Positions 17,966-27,276 of a stretch of DNA of 64,000 nt are shown here, piece by piece. The notes under the pieces were generated by a model that was not told the origin of the DNA, did not search any database, and saw only the letters and a list, made by a program, of their open reading frames with translations. Source of the DNA: Bordetella sp. H567 (lineage in GTDB: Bacteria; Pseudomonadota; Gammaproteobacteria; Burkholderiales; Burkholderiaceae_B). The position numbers and the translations under genes are program-made. Location: assembly GCF_001704295.1 (NCBI RefSeq), contig NZ_CP012334.1:2306084-2370083 (forward strand). The letters run 5' to 3'. How positions within the stretch are numbered: the stretch's first letter is position 1; the number at the start of each line of letters is the position of its first letter.

Positions 17966-19185
17966 TGGACGACCAGGCCGGGTACGGCCGTGACGAACCG
18001 CACGCCGCGTTCGGCCAGGGATGCGTTCTGCCGCCTGACCTCCGGTGCGATGTTCCACGGCAGGATAAGCACGAAATCGGGCCGGCTTTCGGCCAGCGCA
18101 TCCGGCGCCAGGATGGGGATATGGCTGCCCGGCATGAACTTGCCCTGCTTGGCCGCGGCCGCGTCGCAGACCAGCGGTAGGAGGTCCGGCTTGATACCCG
18201 CGTAGTTCAGCAGTGTGTTGCCCTTGGCCGCGGCGCCATAGGCCACGACTTTCCGGCCCGCCTTTTTCTGCTCCAGGAGAAAGGCCAGCAGGTCGTCCTT
18301 CACGCGATCGGCGCGTTGCTGGAAGCCGAGGTAGGTGTCCAGGTCGCGCAAGCCCGCGGCCGCCTCCTGCGCAAGCACATGCTCGACCGCATCGGTGGAC
18401 GGCCGGCCGTCTGTCTCATGGCAACCGAACACCCGCAAGCTCCCGCCATGCGTATCGAGCGTCTGCACGTCGAATATCCGCAGCCCGGCGGCGCCAAAGA
18501 TGCGCTGCACCGTATAAAGCGACAGATACGAGAAATGCTCGTGATAGACGGTATCGAACTGCACCTGCCGGATCAGCTGCATCACGTGGGGAAATTCCAG
18601 CGTGATGGTGCCCGCCGGCTTGAGGGCCGCTTGCAGGCCCTGGGTGAAGTCGTTGATATCCGGCACGTGGGCGTACACGTTGTTGCCCGCGATCAGGTCG
18701 GCCTGCCGGCCTTCGCGCGCCAGCCGCTCGCCCAGGGCGCGCCCGAAGAATTCGCGCAATACCGGAATGCCCAGCCGCTCCGCCGCCTCGGCCGTACTGT
18801 CCGTGGGTTCGATGCCCAGGCAGGGCACGCCCATCTCGATGAAGTTGCGCAGCAGGTATCCGTCATTGGACGCCACTTCGATGACCAGGCTTTCCGCGTT
18901 CAGTGCCAGTCGGCGCGACATATCCTGCGCATAGCGCCGCGCGTGGGCCAGCCATCCGGTGGACGTGCTGGAGAAGTACGCGTATTCGGCATTGAACAGT
19001 TCGTCGGCCTGGGCATAGTCTTCCGTCTGGACCAGCCAGCACGCCTCGCATACGCGCACGCGCAGGGGGAAATGTTTCTCCGGCCGGCTCAGGTCCTCGC
19101 GCGTCAGATAGGCGTTGGAAGGCGGCGCGTAGCCCAGGTCCAGGAATACGTGTTGCAGGGGGTGGGCGCAATGGCGACAGTTCAT
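17962..19185 (-). CDS. NDP-hexose C-methyltransferase (TylCIII-like), 407 aa
   Basis: Three-part sugar C-methyltransferase. The N-terminus has a four-Cys zinc site (CRHC at residues 3-6 and CEAC near 47-50). The middle part has the SAM-binding region ESLVIEVASNDGYLLRNF. The catalytic VYHEHFSYLSLYTVQRIF motif follows, with its conserved Tyr-His-Glu-His. The C-terminal domain has KVVAYGAAAKGNTLLNY and the ILPWNI end motif. This architecture matches enzymes such as TylC3 that add a methyl at C3 of 4-keto-6-deoxy sugars. Start at 19185 (MNCRHC) overlaps the upstream stop as ATGA. It implies a branched-chain sugar product. Confidence 0.88.
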   Translation of the reverse strand: MNCRHCAHPLQHVFLDLGYAPPSNAYLTREDLSRPEKHFPLRVRVCEACWLVQTEDYAQADELFNAEYAYFSSTSTGWLAHARRYAQDMSRRLALNAESLVIEVASNDGYLLRNFIEMGVPCLGIEPTDSTAEAAERLGIPVLREFFGRALGERLAREGRQADLIAGNNVYAHVPDINDFTQGLQAALKPAGTITLEFPHVMQLIRQVQFDTVYHEHFSYLSLYTVQRIFGAAGLRIFDVQTLDTHGGSLRVFGCHETDGRPSTDAVEHVLAQEAAAGLRDLDTYLGFQQRADRVKDDLLAFLLEQKKAGRKVVAYGAAAKGNTLLNYAGIKPDLLPLVCDAAAAKQGKFMPGSHIPILAPDALAESRPDFVLILPWNIAPEVRRQNASLAERGVRFVTAVPGLVVQ

Positions 19186-19745
19186 GGCAGAAGAATGCCT
19201 TCGAAGTTGTCCGCGAGCGGGGCGAACGCGCGATCGCGCTCCGACATGGACGCGATCGGCAAGGGCCATGCGATGCGCGCGCGCGGGTCCGTGGCGCTGA
19301 TGCCGCGCTCGCTCGCGGCGGCATAAGGCGCCGAGTGCAGGTAAAGCATTTCGACGTCATCCGTCAGCGTCTGGAATCCATGGGCGCAGCCTTCGGGAAT
19401 CAGGAGCGCGGTCAGATTGGCGGCGGACAGCCGTTCGGCATGCCAGCGCAGGAAGGTCGGGGAGCCGCGCCGCAGGTCCAGCACCACATCCCAGACCTCG
19501 CCGCGCACGCAGCGCACCAGCTTCATCTCCGCGTCCGGGGGTTCCTGGTAATGGAGGCCGCGCACGGTACCGCGCGCATGGGTCAGCGTCATGTTGGCCT
19601 GGGCAACCGGGCCGGTCCAGCCTGCGTCGGCCAGCTCGTCGCGGCAGAACACCCGTGCCAGATGGCCGCGGGCATCGCCAAGGCGCGCCGACACGACGCG
19701 GCGCACTCCGGGGATGGGGGTATCGTGGCTATCCAGGCGTTTCAT
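19182..19745 (-). CDS. RmlC-like 4-keto-6-deoxysugar 3,5-epimerase, 187 aa
   Basis: Cupin-fold epimerase of the dTDP-4-dehydrorhamnose 3,5-epimerase family. The catalytic His is in TVRGLHYQEPP, with LVRCVRGEVWDVVLDLRRGSPTF and IPEGCAHGFQTL as family blocks. The Tyr of MLYLHSAPY is near residue 135. Because the neighbours make CDP-linked rather than dTDP-linked sugars, the substrate is probably a CDP-4-keto-6-deoxyhexose, and it may act at C3 or C5 only. I chose the ATG at 19745 (MKRLDSHDTP), overlapping the upstream stop as ATGA; an ATG at 19760 is also in frame. Confidence 0.85.
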   Translation of the reverse strand: MKRLDSHDTPIPGVRRVVSARLGDARGHLARVFCRDELADAGWTGPVAQANMTLTHARGTVRGLHYQEPPDAEMKLVRCVRGEVWDVVLDLRRGSPTFLRWHAERLSAANLTALLIPEGCAHGFQTLTDDVEMLYLHSAPYAAASERGISATDPRARIAWPLPIASMSERDRAFAPLADNFEGILLP

Positions 19746-20827
19746 TCGTCGCGCGTCCATGCCTCGATATCGCGCTCGCACAGCGTGGCGGCCGGTACGC
19801 CCTTGGCGTGATCCGCATACCAGGCCAGCGTGCGCCGCACGGCTTCGGCCAGCCCGAAGCGCTGCCCGATGCGCAGCGTGGAGCGGGCACGCGACGTGTC
19901 CAGGGCCAGCAGGCCGGCCTCGTGCGGCCCCTGCGGTGCCTCGCCGTAGCGCACCCGCGCGCCGGGCAGGAAGGTCCGGGCCAGTTCGATCACATCCCGC
20001 ACCGATGCCGCCTCATGCGGTGGCGGGCCGAAGTTGTAGGCACGCGGCAAGCCGGGCTGGCGCCAGAGCGCCTCGGCCAGCGCCAGGTAGCCCGCCAGCG
20101 GTTCGATGACGTGTTGCCAGGGCCGTACGGCATCGGGGCGACGGACGTCCAGCTCCTGGCCAGCCTGCCAGGCGCGCACGGCGTCGGGGATCAAGCGGTC
20201 CTCGGACCAGTCGCCACCGCCGATGACGTTGCCCGCGCGGGCGCTGGCAACGGCAACGCCCTGGGCGTCCAGATAAGACGCGCGCCAGCTGTCGATGGCT
20301 GCTTCGCAGGCGGCCTTGCTGGCGCTGTAGGGGTCGTGGCCACCCAGGGCATCGTCTTCCCTGTACGGCCATATCCATTCACGGTTGCGATAGACCTTGT
20401 CGGTGGTGACCATCACCGCGACGCGCGCGGACGGGGCGTCCCGCAAGGCATCCAGCACCTGGGCCGTGCCCATCACGTTGGTGGCAAAGGTGTCCAGCGG
20501 CGCCCGATAGCCCGCGCGTACCAGCGGCTGCGCCGCCAGGTGCAGCACCACTTCCGGCTGGGCCGCGGAAACCGCCTCGCGCACCGATGCCGGATCGCGG
20601 ATATCGCCGATGCGGCTCTCGCATAGCGTTTGCAGGCCGATGGCTTCGAAAAGATTGGGCGCGGTGGCCGGGGCCAGGGACAGGCCGGTGACGCGCGCGC
20701 CCAGGCGGTGCAGCCAGAAGGCCAGCCAACCGCCCTTGAAGCCGGTATGTCCCGTCAACAGTACCCGCCGCCCTTGCCAGAACCCCGCATCGGGAAGGTA
20801 GCGGGAAGTCAGTCCCATCGCTTCCAT
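19742..20827 (-). CDS. rfbG: CDP-glucose 4,6-dehydratase, about 361 aa
   Basis: Extended SDR dehydratase that converts CDP-D-glucose to CDP-4-keto-6-deoxy-D-glucose. The N-terminal signature FWQGRRVLLTGHTGFKGGWL is characteristic of RfbG, and TTDKVYRN plus the catalytic YSASK of GHDPYSASKAACE are present. The ARAGNVIGGGDW motif and RPWQHVIEPLAGYL complete the match. Start is uncertain: ATG at 20827 or at 20818, both overlapping the end of rfbF (stop 20809). The frame opens earlier but only inside rfbF. It acts right after rfbF. Confidence 0.93.
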   Translation of the reverse strand: MEAMGLTSRYLPDAGFWQGRRVLLTGHTGFKGGWLAFWLHRLGARVTGLSLAPATAPNLFEAIGLQTLCESRIGDIRDPASVREAVSAAQPEVVLHLAAQPLVRAGYRAPLDTFATNVMGTAQVLDALRDAPSARVAVMVTTDKVYRNREWIWPYREDDALGGHDPYSASKAACEAAIDSWRASYLDAQGVAVASARAGNVIGGGDWSEDRLIPDAVRAWQAGQELDVRRPDAVRPWQHVIEPLAGYLALAEALWRQPGLPRAYNFGPPPHEAASVRDVIELARTFLPGARVRYGEAPQGPHEAGLLALDTSRARSTLRIGQRFGLAEAVRRTLAWYADHAKGVPAATLCERDIEAWTRDE

Positions 20828-21582
20828 GGCGCCGTGCCCGTGCTCCAGAGTTCTTCCAGGTAATTCTTGTCGCGCAGGGTATCCATCGGCTGCCAAAACC
20901 CGTCATGCTCGTAAGCGCGAAGCTCGTCCTGGCGCACCAGCTGCGCCAGCGGTTCGCCTTCCCAGCTGCTGCCGTCGTGTTCGATAAGGTCCAGGACCGA
21001 TGGCGCAAGCACGAAGAAGCCGCCGTTGATCAGGCCGCCGTCCCCGGGGGGCTTCTCCTGGAAGCCGGTCACGCGGGTGCGGTCCAGCATCAGCGCGCCG
21101 TAACGCCCGGGCGGCCGCACCGCCGTCACCGTGCCGGCCCGCCCGTGTTCGCGGTGGAAGGCGATCAGCGACGAGATGTCGATGTCCGCCACGCCATCGC
21201 CATAGGTGAAGCAGAAGGCCTCTTCGTCCTTGACGTACTGCGCGACACGCTTGAGACGGCCGCCGGTCATGGAGTGTTCGCCGGTGTCCACCAGCGTGAC
21301 GCGCCAGGGTTCGGCCTTGCGCTCATGCACGACCATCTTGTTGTTCGCCATGTCGAACGTAATGTCCGACATGTGCAGGAAGTAATTGGCGAAGTATTCC
21401 TTGATCATGTAGCCCTTGTATCCGCAGCAGATCACGAAATCATTCACGCCGTGCGCCGAATAGATCTTCATGATGTGCCACAGGATGGGCTTGCCGCCGA
21501 TTTCCACCATGGGCTTGGGGCGGGTGATCGTCTCTTCGGAGATGCGCGTGCCCAGCCCCCCCGCGAGAATAATCGCTTTCAC
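20809..21582 (-). CDS. rfbF: Glucose-1-phosphate cytidylyltransferase, 257 aa
   Basis: Nucleotidyltransferase that makes CDP-glucose from CTP and glucose-1-phosphate. The N-terminal MKAIILAGGLGTRISEETI, followed by RPKPMVEIGGKPILWHIM, is diagnostic of RfbF. The FTYGDGVADIDI segment holds the metal-binding Asp, and NGGFFVLAPSVLDLI is conserved. Length is as expected. The start overlaps the stop of the giant glycosyltransferase gene as ATGA. It sets the nucleotide (CDP) used by the rest of the pathway. Confidence 0.95.
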   Translation of the reverse strand: MKAIILAGGLGTRISEETITRPKPMVEIGGKPILWHIMKIYSAHGVNDFVICCGYKGYMIKEYFANYFLHMSDITFDMANNKMVVHERKAEPWRVTLVDTGEHSMTGGRLKRVAQYVKDEEAFCFTYGDGVADIDISSLIAFHREHGRAGTVTAVRPPGRYGALMLDRTRVTGFQEKPPGDGGLINGGFFVLAPSVLDLIEHDGSSWEGEPLAQLVRQDELRAYEHDGFWQPMDTLRDKNYLEELWSTGTAPWKRWD

Positions 21583-24500
21583 TCGGGCACCTTTTCGAAG
21601 CGCTTTTTCAGGACGTCGCGTATCGCCTTGGCGTGCTTCTTTACCTCGCTGGCCGACAGGGCCGTGGTGGCCAGCCGGGAGAAATCCTCGACGTAGTAAT
21701 CGTAGAAATCCTTGCGCGGGAATTGACGCGCCTTGCCGGCGGAGAGCCTTTCCTCGCGCCCCTCGGCGCGCGTGGGGAAGTAGCGGCGGTAGTACTGCGC
21801 CTTATCGTCAAAGGCCAGTTTGCCGCCCCAAAGCAGGCGGCTGATCACGACGTGGTCCCAGGAGATGGTTTCGCGGATATCGAAGCCCTCCAGCTGTTCA
21901 CGGCGAAAGAGGGAATGCAGGATGGTGCAATTCGCCAGCAGCGCGACCGAGCTCATGTAGCGATGCAGGGCCGAAGGGTCGGAAAAATCGTATACGGCCG
22001 ACGGGACGGCCGCGACCGTCGTACCGATGATCGAGTGCGGCATCCCGCAGACCATGGAGACGTCGTCTGCCTGCTCGATGCGGGTCAGGACGGAGGCCAG
22101 ATAGCCGTCGGACAGGCAGTCATGCGCACCCAGCCACATGAAATATTTCGAGGACGAATGCGCCAGGGCCCAGCGGAAATTGCCTATCGCCCCGATGTTG
22201 CTTTCCTGCCGGACGATGCTGAAGCGTTCGTCGTTTCCGACCACGTCCCGGATGATGTCCAGCGTCCCGTCGGTGGACCCGTTGTCGCTGATAAGGAAGC
22301 GCACGTCCTCCACCTGCTGCGCCTGCAGGCTCCTGATGGTGGCTTCGATGTGCCGGGCCTCGTTGTACACCGGGACACCGACGCAGACCTTTGCGTAAGG
22401 CGCGGGGCGGGCAAGGTATTCCGCCGCGGACAGCACGGTTGCCGCGCGGCGGGCATCGCCGGCGCTTCGCGTCTCCTGGGACGCGGTGTCTGCGGTTTTC
22501 AGCCAGCCGCAGTTGGCGAGGAAGCGTTCCCCTACCTGCGGGTCGATATGGCAGAGCACCCGGTAGGCGGCGTCGGTCGCGCCGTAGGCCGAATGCAGGA
22601 TGAAGGCGAGCTTCCACAGCGCGTTGGCCGGCAAGCTGCGCAGCTTCTGGTCGCCGGGAATGAACACGCCTTGCGCCACCGTGAGCTGCGAGCCGGTGTG
22701 GGGCCGGGTGCGGTCGGCTGGCAAGGCACTGGCGTACCGCGCGTCGTCGAAGCGCAGCAGCACCAGGCCGGCGGCGTTCAGCCGCGCGGAGAGGGATGAC
22801 AGGTCCGGCTGGTCGCGGTAGGCCGCGACGAAATTGACGGCCACCTGCACCACCAGCGCGGACTGCAGCAGGCGCTGGCCGCCATCCAGGATCGCCACGC
22901 TGTCGTAGGCGCCCCCGAGCACCAGCCAGTCGATGTAGTCCAGGCCTTCGATGCTATCCAGCGCGACCGTGGCGATGGGCAATCGGGTCAGGACGGTCAA
23001 GCCGGGCCGCAGGATCGCCGGTTCGCGATCCGAGGGCAGCGGTTCCAGCGTGCCGGATGCCGACGCATTCAGGCAGGCGTAGAGGGTCGCCGGCTTACCG
23101 TCGCCCAGCGCGACGTGCGCATGGTAGTCATGCAGCAGGCCCCGCTGCTTCAGCGATTCCCCATCGGCGGCCTGGCTGGCAGGGTCGATCTGCACCAGCT
23201 GCAATCCGCGCAGGCCCGCCAGCGAAGTGAACGCGCTGGAGCGCAGCAGGTTTGCGCCGTGATCCAGCGTGACGACCTTGCCCTGGAAGGAGAACTCGAA
23301 GGACTGGGCGTCGGGGTCCGCCGGTGGCTGGCTGACGACGGTGGGAGATGCGTCGCCCTGGAACCAGGGTTGTCCTTCCGGCGTGAAGCTCAAGGCCGCG
23401 GGCGGCTTGTCTTCGCAATAGCGCTGCCAGATGGCGCGCAGGGCCTGGGCCAGGTTGCCGGCGAACCGGCGCCCATCGCAGACCGGCGAGCGCAGCAAGG
23501 TGTCGCGCAGATGGCGGCGGATCGTGGACAGGCTTTGCAGGTCGCCCGCCAGTTCCAGCACGCGGGCGTGGTACTGCTCCCAGTCGGCGACGACCAGTTC
23601 CGGCATGCCGGCGTTGATCAGGTGCGTCGCGGAGTGGCGGCCGGCGAACGTGGGGCCGGGCAGGGTGACGACCGGCACGCCCATCATCATGGCTTCGCAG
23701 GTGGTCAAGCCGCCGGAGTAGGGCCAGGGGTCCAGCGCGATGTCCACCTCGTTGTAGCAGGCCATGTGCGCCGCATGGACGGACTGGCCCTCCAGGCGCA
23801 CCCGGTCCGCGTCGATGCCGTGCGCCGCCAGGATGCCCAGGATACGCTGCTGCATCTCCACGCTGCCGTAGGCGCCGCCCTTCAGGTAAAGACGCGATGT
23901 GGGCACGGCGTTCAGCAGGCCAGCCCACTTGGCGAGGACAACCTCGTTGACCTTGGCAGGGTTGTTGAAGCAGCCGAAGGTGATGTAGCCGTTCCTCAGC
24001 GCCGGCAGCGGGGCGACGTCCGGTGCGTCGCTGGGCGGCACATAGCAGATATAGTCGTCCGGCATGCGCACCAGCTTTTCGGTATAGAAGCTGTCGCTGC
24101 CGGGCGGCGATTCGATGTTGTCGGTCAACAGGTAGTCGATGGCCTCGACGCCCGTCGTGTTGATCAGGCCGCCGACCCATTTCATCAGGATGGGCGCGGG
24201 CTGCAGCGTCATCGTCCGTATCCGGTTGCCGGAATTATGGCCCGCCAGGTCCACCAGGACATCGATGCCGTCTTCGCGGACACGGCGTGCCAGCTCTTCG
24301 TCGCGTACATTGGCGATGGACGCCCATCGCGTGGCGATCGCCATGACCCGCTGCGTGATCTCGTCCACGCGGCTATTGGTCGTGTAGATGTACAGCTCGA
24401 ATCCCAGCTTGACTAGGTGTTCGAGCGCCGACGTGGTCATCGCGCCGACCGGATGCTGCCTGAATCCATCGGAGAACATCCCTATCCGCAACTTGCGGTC

Positions 24501-25277
24501 CGGCGAGCGATCGGCGGGCACCGGCCGTGGCAGCGGAACGGTCGGGGCGAACTTGCGCGCCCACTCCTTGCACGCTTGCAGGATATCGAGCGGGCTGCGA
24601 TCCGGCATGTAGTGCAGCAAGGTCAGCCAGTTGGAGAGCGGGGCAGGGTCGGTATCCGTCAGCGACGCGGCCTTGCGGTAGGCGATTTCGCCTTGCTCGA
24701 GCTGGCCCATGGCGCGATGGATATTGCCCAGGTCGTTCCAGTGCGTCGCTTTCTTCTCGCGATCCGATTCCGTTTCGATCAACTTGCTGCACAGCGCCGA
24801 GGCCTCTTCCATGCGGAAGAGGCGCGTCAGGATCTGCACCTTGCAGATCAGGGCGATCGGGTGGTCCGGCCGCTTTTCCAGCGTGCGGTCGATATAGCGC
24901 AGGCCCGATTCATTCTCATAGCTCAGGTAGAAGATCGTCGCCATGCCCTGGTTCGCGTCGGCGTCCTCGGGCTCCAGCGCCAACGCCTGTTCGAAATGCC
25001 CGCGGGCGGCGGCGTGCTCGCCCTGTGCCATGTCGATATAGCCGAGCATCATCCATGGTTGCGGGTCCGTCGGGGCGAGCTCGGCGGCGGCACGCAGGGC
25101 CGCCCGCGCGTCGTCGAACTTGCCTTCGTCGCGCAGGCGCTGCGCCAGCTGCTTCAGTCCCCTGGGGGTCTTGGGCAGCGGTCTTTTCCTGGCGCGCCCT
25201 GGTTCCGCGGCAGCGTCTTTCGTATTTGCGGAATCCGGCGTCGGCCGGGCGGATTTCAGAACGGAGGATTTCGCCAT
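21579..25277 (-). CDS. Giant fused glycosyltransferase (TPR, GT41/SPINDLY, FkbM-like, GT2), 1232 aa
   Basis: Domains in order: a basic N-terminus; about five TPR-like repeats (residues 30-240, such as PQPWMMLGYIDMAQGEHAAA); an O-GlcNAc-transferase-like GT41 region (about 255-620) with RIGMFSDGFRQHPVG, DVLVDLAGHNSGNRI, ITFGCFNNPAKVNE and DPWPYSGGLTTCEAMMMGVP; a region at about 655-850 that looks like a degenerate FkbM methyltransferase; and a GT2 transferase (about 955-1160) with VCVGVPVYNEARHIEATI, LISDNGSTDGT and MWLGAHD. TPR-GT41 proteins next to flagellin modify flagellin in several bacteria. The gene is first in the sugar operon, 191 bases from the fliC stop, so I infer flagellin O-glycosylation with initiation by GT41 and extension by GT2. 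Cytoplasmic. The start ATG gives MAKSSVLKSARP. Confidence 0.88.
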   Translation of the reverse strand: MAKSSVLKSARPTPDSANTKDAAAEPGRARKRPLPKTPRGLKQLAQRLRDEGKFDDARAALRAAAELAPTDPQPWMMLGYIDMAQGEHAAARGHFEQALALEPEDADANQGMATIFYLSYENESGLRYIDRTLEKRPDHPIALICKVQILTRLFRMEEASALCSKLIETESDREKKATHWNDLGNIHRAMGQLEQGEIAYRKAASLTDTDPAPLSNWLTLLHYMPDRSPLDILQACKEWARKFAPTVPLPRPVPADRSPDRKLRIGMFSDGFRQHPVGAMTTSALEHLVKLGFELYIYTTNSRVDEITQRVMAIATRWASIANVRDEELARRVREDGIDVLVDLAGHNSGNRIRTMTLQPAPILMKWVGGLINTTGVEAIDYLLTDNIESPPGSDSFYTEKLVRMPDDYICYVPPSDAPDVAPLPALRNGYITFGCFNNPAKVNEVVLAKWAGLLNAVPTSRLYLKGGAYGSVEMQQRILGILAAHGIDADRVRLEGQSVHAAHMACYNEVDIALDPWPYSGGLTTCEAMMMGVPVVTLPGPTFAGRHSATHLINAGMPELVVADWEQYHARVLELAGDLQSLSTIRRHLRDTLLRSPVCDGRRFAGNLAQALRAIWQRYCEDKPPAALSFTPEGQPWFQGDASPTVVSQPPADPDAQSFEFSFQGKVVTLDHGANLLRSSAFTSLAGLRGLQLVQIDPASQAADGESLKQRGLLHDYHAHVALGDGKPATLYACLNASASGTLEPLPSDREPAILRPGLTVLTRLPIATVALDSIEGLDYIDWLVLGGAYDSVAILDGGQRLLQSALVVQVAVNFVAAYRDQPDLSSLSARLNAAGLVLLRFDDARYASALPADRTRPHTGSQLTVAQGVFIPGDQKLRSLPANALWKLAFILHSAYGATDAAYRVLCHIDPQVGERFLANCGWLKTADTASQETRSAGDARRAATVLSAAEYLARPAPYAKVCVGVPVYNEARHIEATIRSLQAQQVEDVRFLISDNGSTDGTLDIIRDVVGNDERFSIVRQESNIGAIGNFRWALAHSSSKYFMWLGAHDCLSDGYLASVLTRIEQADDVSMVCGMPHSIIGTTVAAVPSAVYDFSDPSALHRYMSSVALLANCTILHSLFRREQLEGFDIRETISWDHVVISRLLWGGKLAFDDKAQYYRRYFPTRAEGREERLSAGKARQFPRKDFYDYYVEDFSRLATTALSASEVKKHAKAIRDVLKKRFEKVPE

Positions 25278-25382
25278 GTCGCGGAGCAGCGGAGATGAAT
25301 GATCCGGGCTAGCTTACCCGCGGGCCGTCCCGGGCAATCGGCCGTTGAACGAGCGAAATTCCCGCCAGTTCCGGCCTAAATG

Positions 25383-25442
25383 AAAAACCCCCGGCCAGGG
25401 GCCGGGGGTTTGAAGCTGGACACGCCTTGCGGCGTGTCCAGC
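25383..25442 (-). terminator. Double hairpin terminator after fliC
   Basis: Two perfect stems follow the fliC stop on the leftward strand. The first (25415-25442) pairs GCTGGACACGCC with GGCGTGTCCAGC around a four-base loop. The second (25385-25411) pairs AAACCCCCGGC with GCCGGGGGTTT around five bases and ends in TTTTT. Together they should insulate the strongly expressed flagellin gene from the glycosylation operon. Confidence 0.9.
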
Positions 25443-25468
25443 GTACCGACTTGATCGATCCGCCGCGA

Positions 25469-27169
25469 TTAACGCAGCAGCGACAGCACGGTTTGCGGAA
25501 CCTGGTTGGCTTGCGCCAGGACCGAGGTACCAGCCTGCTGCAGGATCTGAGCACGGGTCATGTTCGACACTTCGGTCGCGTAGTCGGCGTCTTGAATACG
25601 CGAACGGGCGTCGGACAGGTTGTTGACCGTGTTGTTCAGGTTGGCGATGGTCGACTCGAAGCGGTTCTGGATCGCGCCCAGGCCGCTGCGCAGCGTATCG
25701 ACGTCCTGCAGAGCCGAGTCCAGGGCGGCCAGCGGGTTGCTGGTCAGCTTGCCGGCGCTGGTCGTCTTGGTCGTGAGGTGACCGGCGGAATCCAGATTGA
25801 CGGTGTCGCCGACCTTCTCCTCGTACTTCGTGCCAGCCACGGCGGCGTCCGTCGCCTTGACGGTGACCGTGCCGGTGTCCGGATCGACGCTGTAGGTCGT
25901 GTCGTACGTGTTGATGGTGGTGAAGCCGCCATCGTTATCGACGTACGTGTCGGTCGACTTGCCGGAGGTAAACGTCGCCGTAGCGGAGAGCAGGCCGCTC
26001 TGGTACTTGATCGTCGAGTTTGCGTTCGCGTCGGTCTTCAGATCCGTCAGGACGGTGTCTTTGGTGGCGGTGGCGGTGTACGTCACGGCGCCGGTGCCGT
26101 CGCCCTTGTAGGTCGTGCCGCCGATCGTCAGCTTCGAACCCGAAATAGCGCCCAGGCCGGACGCGAACAGGTCGTCCAGCGTGGCTTGCGTCGCGCTGCC
26201 GCTCGTGTCGTTGGTGGTCAGCTCGCCGGCGGCCGTCAGGAACGCCTTCTGGCCACCGATGGTGACGTTGCCGGTGGAGTCCACCTGGAAGGTCGCCACG
26301 GCGCCGTTGGTGGCGTCGTAGGTGCCGGTGACCGTGCCGGTGGTCGGCAGGTAGTCGCTGGTAACGGCGGTAACGGCCGCGGCGCTGGTGGTATCCAGCG
26401 TGGCGTCGTACGTGAAGCTGCCGCTCGCGGCGCTGTACGTGTAGGTAACGTCGGGGGTGGTGGCCGTGCCGTCGCCCTTGACCATCACCTGATCGCCGTC
26501 GTTCAGCTTGCTGAACGCCTGGTCTGCCGTCACGGCGTCGAACGTCGTCGTCACGGTGTACGTGTTGGCGCCCGCGGTCGCGCCGCCGGCGGCGACCAGG
26601 TCGCTGACCGTGGCGGTGCGGTTCTGCGTCGTGCCCGTGCCGTTGACGTTGAAGCCGTCCAGGCCCAGGGACTTGGAGGTGATGCCCTTCAGGCTGATGT
26701 TGATCGTCTGGCCGTCGTTGGCGCCGACCTGGATGGTCAGGCTTTGGTCCTTGGCCAGCACGTTCACGCCGTTGAACTGGGTCTGGGCCGACACGCGGTC
26801 GATTTCGCCCAGGCGCTGCTGAATTTCAGCCTGGATCGAATCCAGGTCGGACTGCGAGTTCGTGCCGTTCTGGGCCTGAACCGTCAGTTCGCGAACGCGC
26901 TGCAGGTTGTTGTTGATTTCATTCAGGGCGCCTTCCGTCGTTTGCGCGATGGAGATGCCGTCGTTCGCGTTGCGAGCAGCCTGGGTCAGGCCGTTCACGT
27001 TGGCGGTGAAGCGGTTTGCAATCGCTTGACCAGCGGCGTCGTCCTTGGCGCTGTTGATGCGCAGGCCGGAGGACAGGCGCTCAATCGCAGAGCCCAGGGC
27101 CGACTGCGAGTTGTTCAGGTTGTTTTGGGCAACCAGAGAGAGGTAGTTGGTGTTGATCACTGCAGCCAT
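25469..27169 (-). CDS. fliC: Flagellin, 566 aa
   Basis: Flagellar filament subunit (called flaA in some Bordetella). The N-terminal D0/D1 region ([56 protein letters not shown]) and the C-terminal region ([19 protein letters not shown], ending TVLSLLR) are highly conserved. Residues about 173-478 form a long, Thr/Ser/Gly/Ala/Asp-rich surface domain with no Cys, a good target for O-glycosylation. Start at 27169 has GGGAGC eight bases upstream; a longer frame to 27286 is rejected because D0 begins here. A sigma-28 promoter lies 108 bases upstream and a double terminator follows. Confidence 0.98.
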   Translation of the reverse strand: MAAVINTNYLSLVAQNNLNNSQSALGSAIERLSSGLRINSAKDDAAGQAIANRFTANVNGLTQAARNANDGISIAQTTEGALNEINNNLQRVRELTVQAQNGTNSQSDLDSIQAEIQQRLGEIDRVSAQTQFNGVNVLAKDQSLTIQVGANDGQTINISLKGITSKSLGLDGFNVNGTGTTQNRTATVSDLVAAGGATAGANTYTVTTTFDAVTADQAFSKLNDGDQVMVKGDGTATTPDVTYTYSAASGSFTYDATLDTTSAAAVTAVTSDYLPTTGTVTGTYDATNGAVATFQVDSTGNVTIGGQKAFLTAAGELTTNDTSGSATQATLDDLFASGLGAISGSKLTIGGTTYKGDGTGAVTYTATATKDTVLTDLKTDANANSTIKYQSGLLSATATFTSGKSTDTYVDNDGGFTTINTYDTTYSVDPDTGTVTVKATDAAVAGTKYEEKVGDTVNLDSAGHLTTKTTSAGKLTSNPLAALDSALQDVDTLRSGLGAIQNRFESTIANLNNTVNNLSDARSRIQDADYATEVSNMTRAQILQQAGTSVLAQANQVPQTVLSLLR

Positions 27170-27276
27170 GAATAGCTCCCAAGAGAGAAAGGCTTCTTCA
27201 AACCGGGCAGCCAGGCCGCCCTGCGGGCGCGGAATCGTCCACCAGGGTGATGGCCGCATGCCGCGCCGCTGTCTGG

